Positions 6,247 through 6,556 of a DNA stretch of 6,556 bases are shown here, one piece after another. Source of the DNA: JANDLT01 sp041743485 (lineage in GTDB: Bacteria > Acidobacteriota > Blastocatellia > Pyrinomonadales > Pyrinomonadaceae); assembly GCA_041743485.1 (NCBI GenBank), contig JBGTMR010000260.1:1-6556 (forward strand), read 5' to 3'. Numbering within the stretch: position 1 is the stretch's first letter; each line of letters begins with the position of its first letter. A program made the translations under genes and the position numbers. The notes under the pieces are model-generated. The model saw nothing but the letters and a program-made list of their open reading frames with translations, did no database searches and was not told where the DNA came from.

Positions 6247-6556
6247 TTGACAGCATTAGGTTCTGTTGAAATAAACAAAAACAGCAATAACGAACTCCGC
6301 TCTTTGAAAATTTCACCCACCAAAGGCACGCCATCGGCGAGAGTCCAGACGCGCGCCCGCATCCTTAGATTTACTTCACCGCCAACACGCCCCCTCCGAC
6401 ATCGCCGCCGTGACGACATCGCCGCCGTGATCGGAGTCGGCATCAGTACCGTCTTCAACATCAAACGGCGATACCTCGCAGAAGGACTTCACGCGGCTTT
6501 GCAGCAGCGTCGGCGTTCGGGACACCCCTGCCGGATTGACGCACACACCGTTCAAC
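6247..6556 (+). CDS. IS630-family transposase, N-terminal DNA-binding part (3' end outside window)
   Basis: The frame is open from 6241 to the window end. There is no ATG; TTG at 6247 or TTG at 6304 are candidate starts, so the start is uncertain. Recognisable parts are NNELRSL, SARVQTRARIL, then the helix-turn-helix DIAAVIGVGISTVFNIKRRY, LAEGLHAAL and RRRSGHPCRID, an order typical of the N-terminal domain of IS630-type transposases, which binds the element ends. The DDE catalytic domain would lie beyond the window. Codons 6370-6414 give an Arg/Pro-rich stretch (FTSPPTRPLRHRRRD) unlike the family. Reading them one base later gives LLHRQHAPSDIAAV, which fits. A 1-base insertion plus a 17-bp tandem duplication explains this and keeps the frame open. 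The protein is therefore probably impaired, if the sequence is correct. Confidence 0.65.
   Translation, partial: MTALGSVEINKNSNNELRSLKISPTKGTPSARVQTRARILRFTSPPTRPLRHRRRDDIAAVIGVGISTVFNIKRRYLAEGLHAALQQRRRSGHPCRIDAHTVQ
6397..6430 (+). repeat. Perfect 17-bp tandem duplication inside the transposase
   Basis: CGACATCGCCGCCGTGA occurs at 6397-6413 and again, without a gap, at 6414-6430. It encodes DIAAV once in the working frame (second copy) and once in a shifted frame (first copy). Removing one copy and one T at 6370-6372 yields an uninterrupted, family-like helix-turn-helix. Confidence 0.85.

Larger units (their letters stand above)
6241..6556 (+). mobile_element. Left part of an IS630-like insertion sequence (truncated by window end)
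   Basis: The transposase reading frame begins just after the deaminase stop at 6238-6240 and continues past the window end. The left terminal inverted repeat cannot be defined because the right end is not visible. IS630-family elements insert at TA, and the deaminase TAG itself contains a TA (6238-6239), a possible but unproven junction. The first base of the element is therefore uncertain and could even lie within the deaminase 3' end. Confidence 0.45.

Noticed and set aside
6237..6464. Minus-strand ORF of 75 codons at the right end
   Set aside because: It lies opposite the recognisable transposase helix-turn-helix and has no motif of its own.

Overview
The window comes from the genome of a moderately GC-rich bacterium. 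It carries long secreted proteins built from FG-GAP/VCBS-like, pre-peptidase C-terminal (PPC), right-handed beta-helix and Calx-beta modules. A fragment resembling the C-terminus of thioredoxin/NHL-repeat proteins lies nearby. Together these suggest Acidobacteriota (Blastocatellia-like). This is an inference from protein style; there is no rRNA, tRNA or other phylogenetic marker here.

Layout: (1) Bases 3-818 (+) hold the 3' end of a secreted beta-helix protein whose C-terminus is an Ig-like domain, a Calx-beta domain and a short basic tail. (2) Bases 819-920 are an intergenic gap with a perfect 7-bp-arm palindrome. (3) Bases 921-5273 (+) hold a complete 1450-residue secreted protein: signal peptide, FG-GAP-like propeller, two tandem PPC domains, a long beta-helix, the same Ig-like domain as its neighbour and the same basic tail. 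(4) Bases 5274-5731 hold a hairpin just after the stop and, on the minus strand, a small remnant resembling the C-terminal end of a thioredoxin/NHL-repeat protein. (5) Bases 5732-5809 are a 25-codon ORF with coiled-coil spacing that overlaps the next start. (6) Bases 5802-6240 (+) are a nucleoside deaminase with a single-base frameshift. (7) From about 6241 to the window end lies the N-terminal part of an IS630-like transposase carrying a 1-nt insertion and a compensating 17-bp tandem duplication.

The first two genes are tandem paralogues that have diverged by module gain or loss, and both probably act at or outside the cell surface. The strongest unexplained signal is their shared tail, K-R-R-x-T-G-L-G-R-R-x-R-x-R, at the extreme C-terminus. 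It follows different upstream modules, and seven of its codons differ silently between the copies, which fits selection on the peptide. The right third of the window looks like a decaying, IS-associated junction, although clustered sequencing or assembly errors could also explain the two single-base shifts. I see no complete defence, CRISPR or biosynthetic system.
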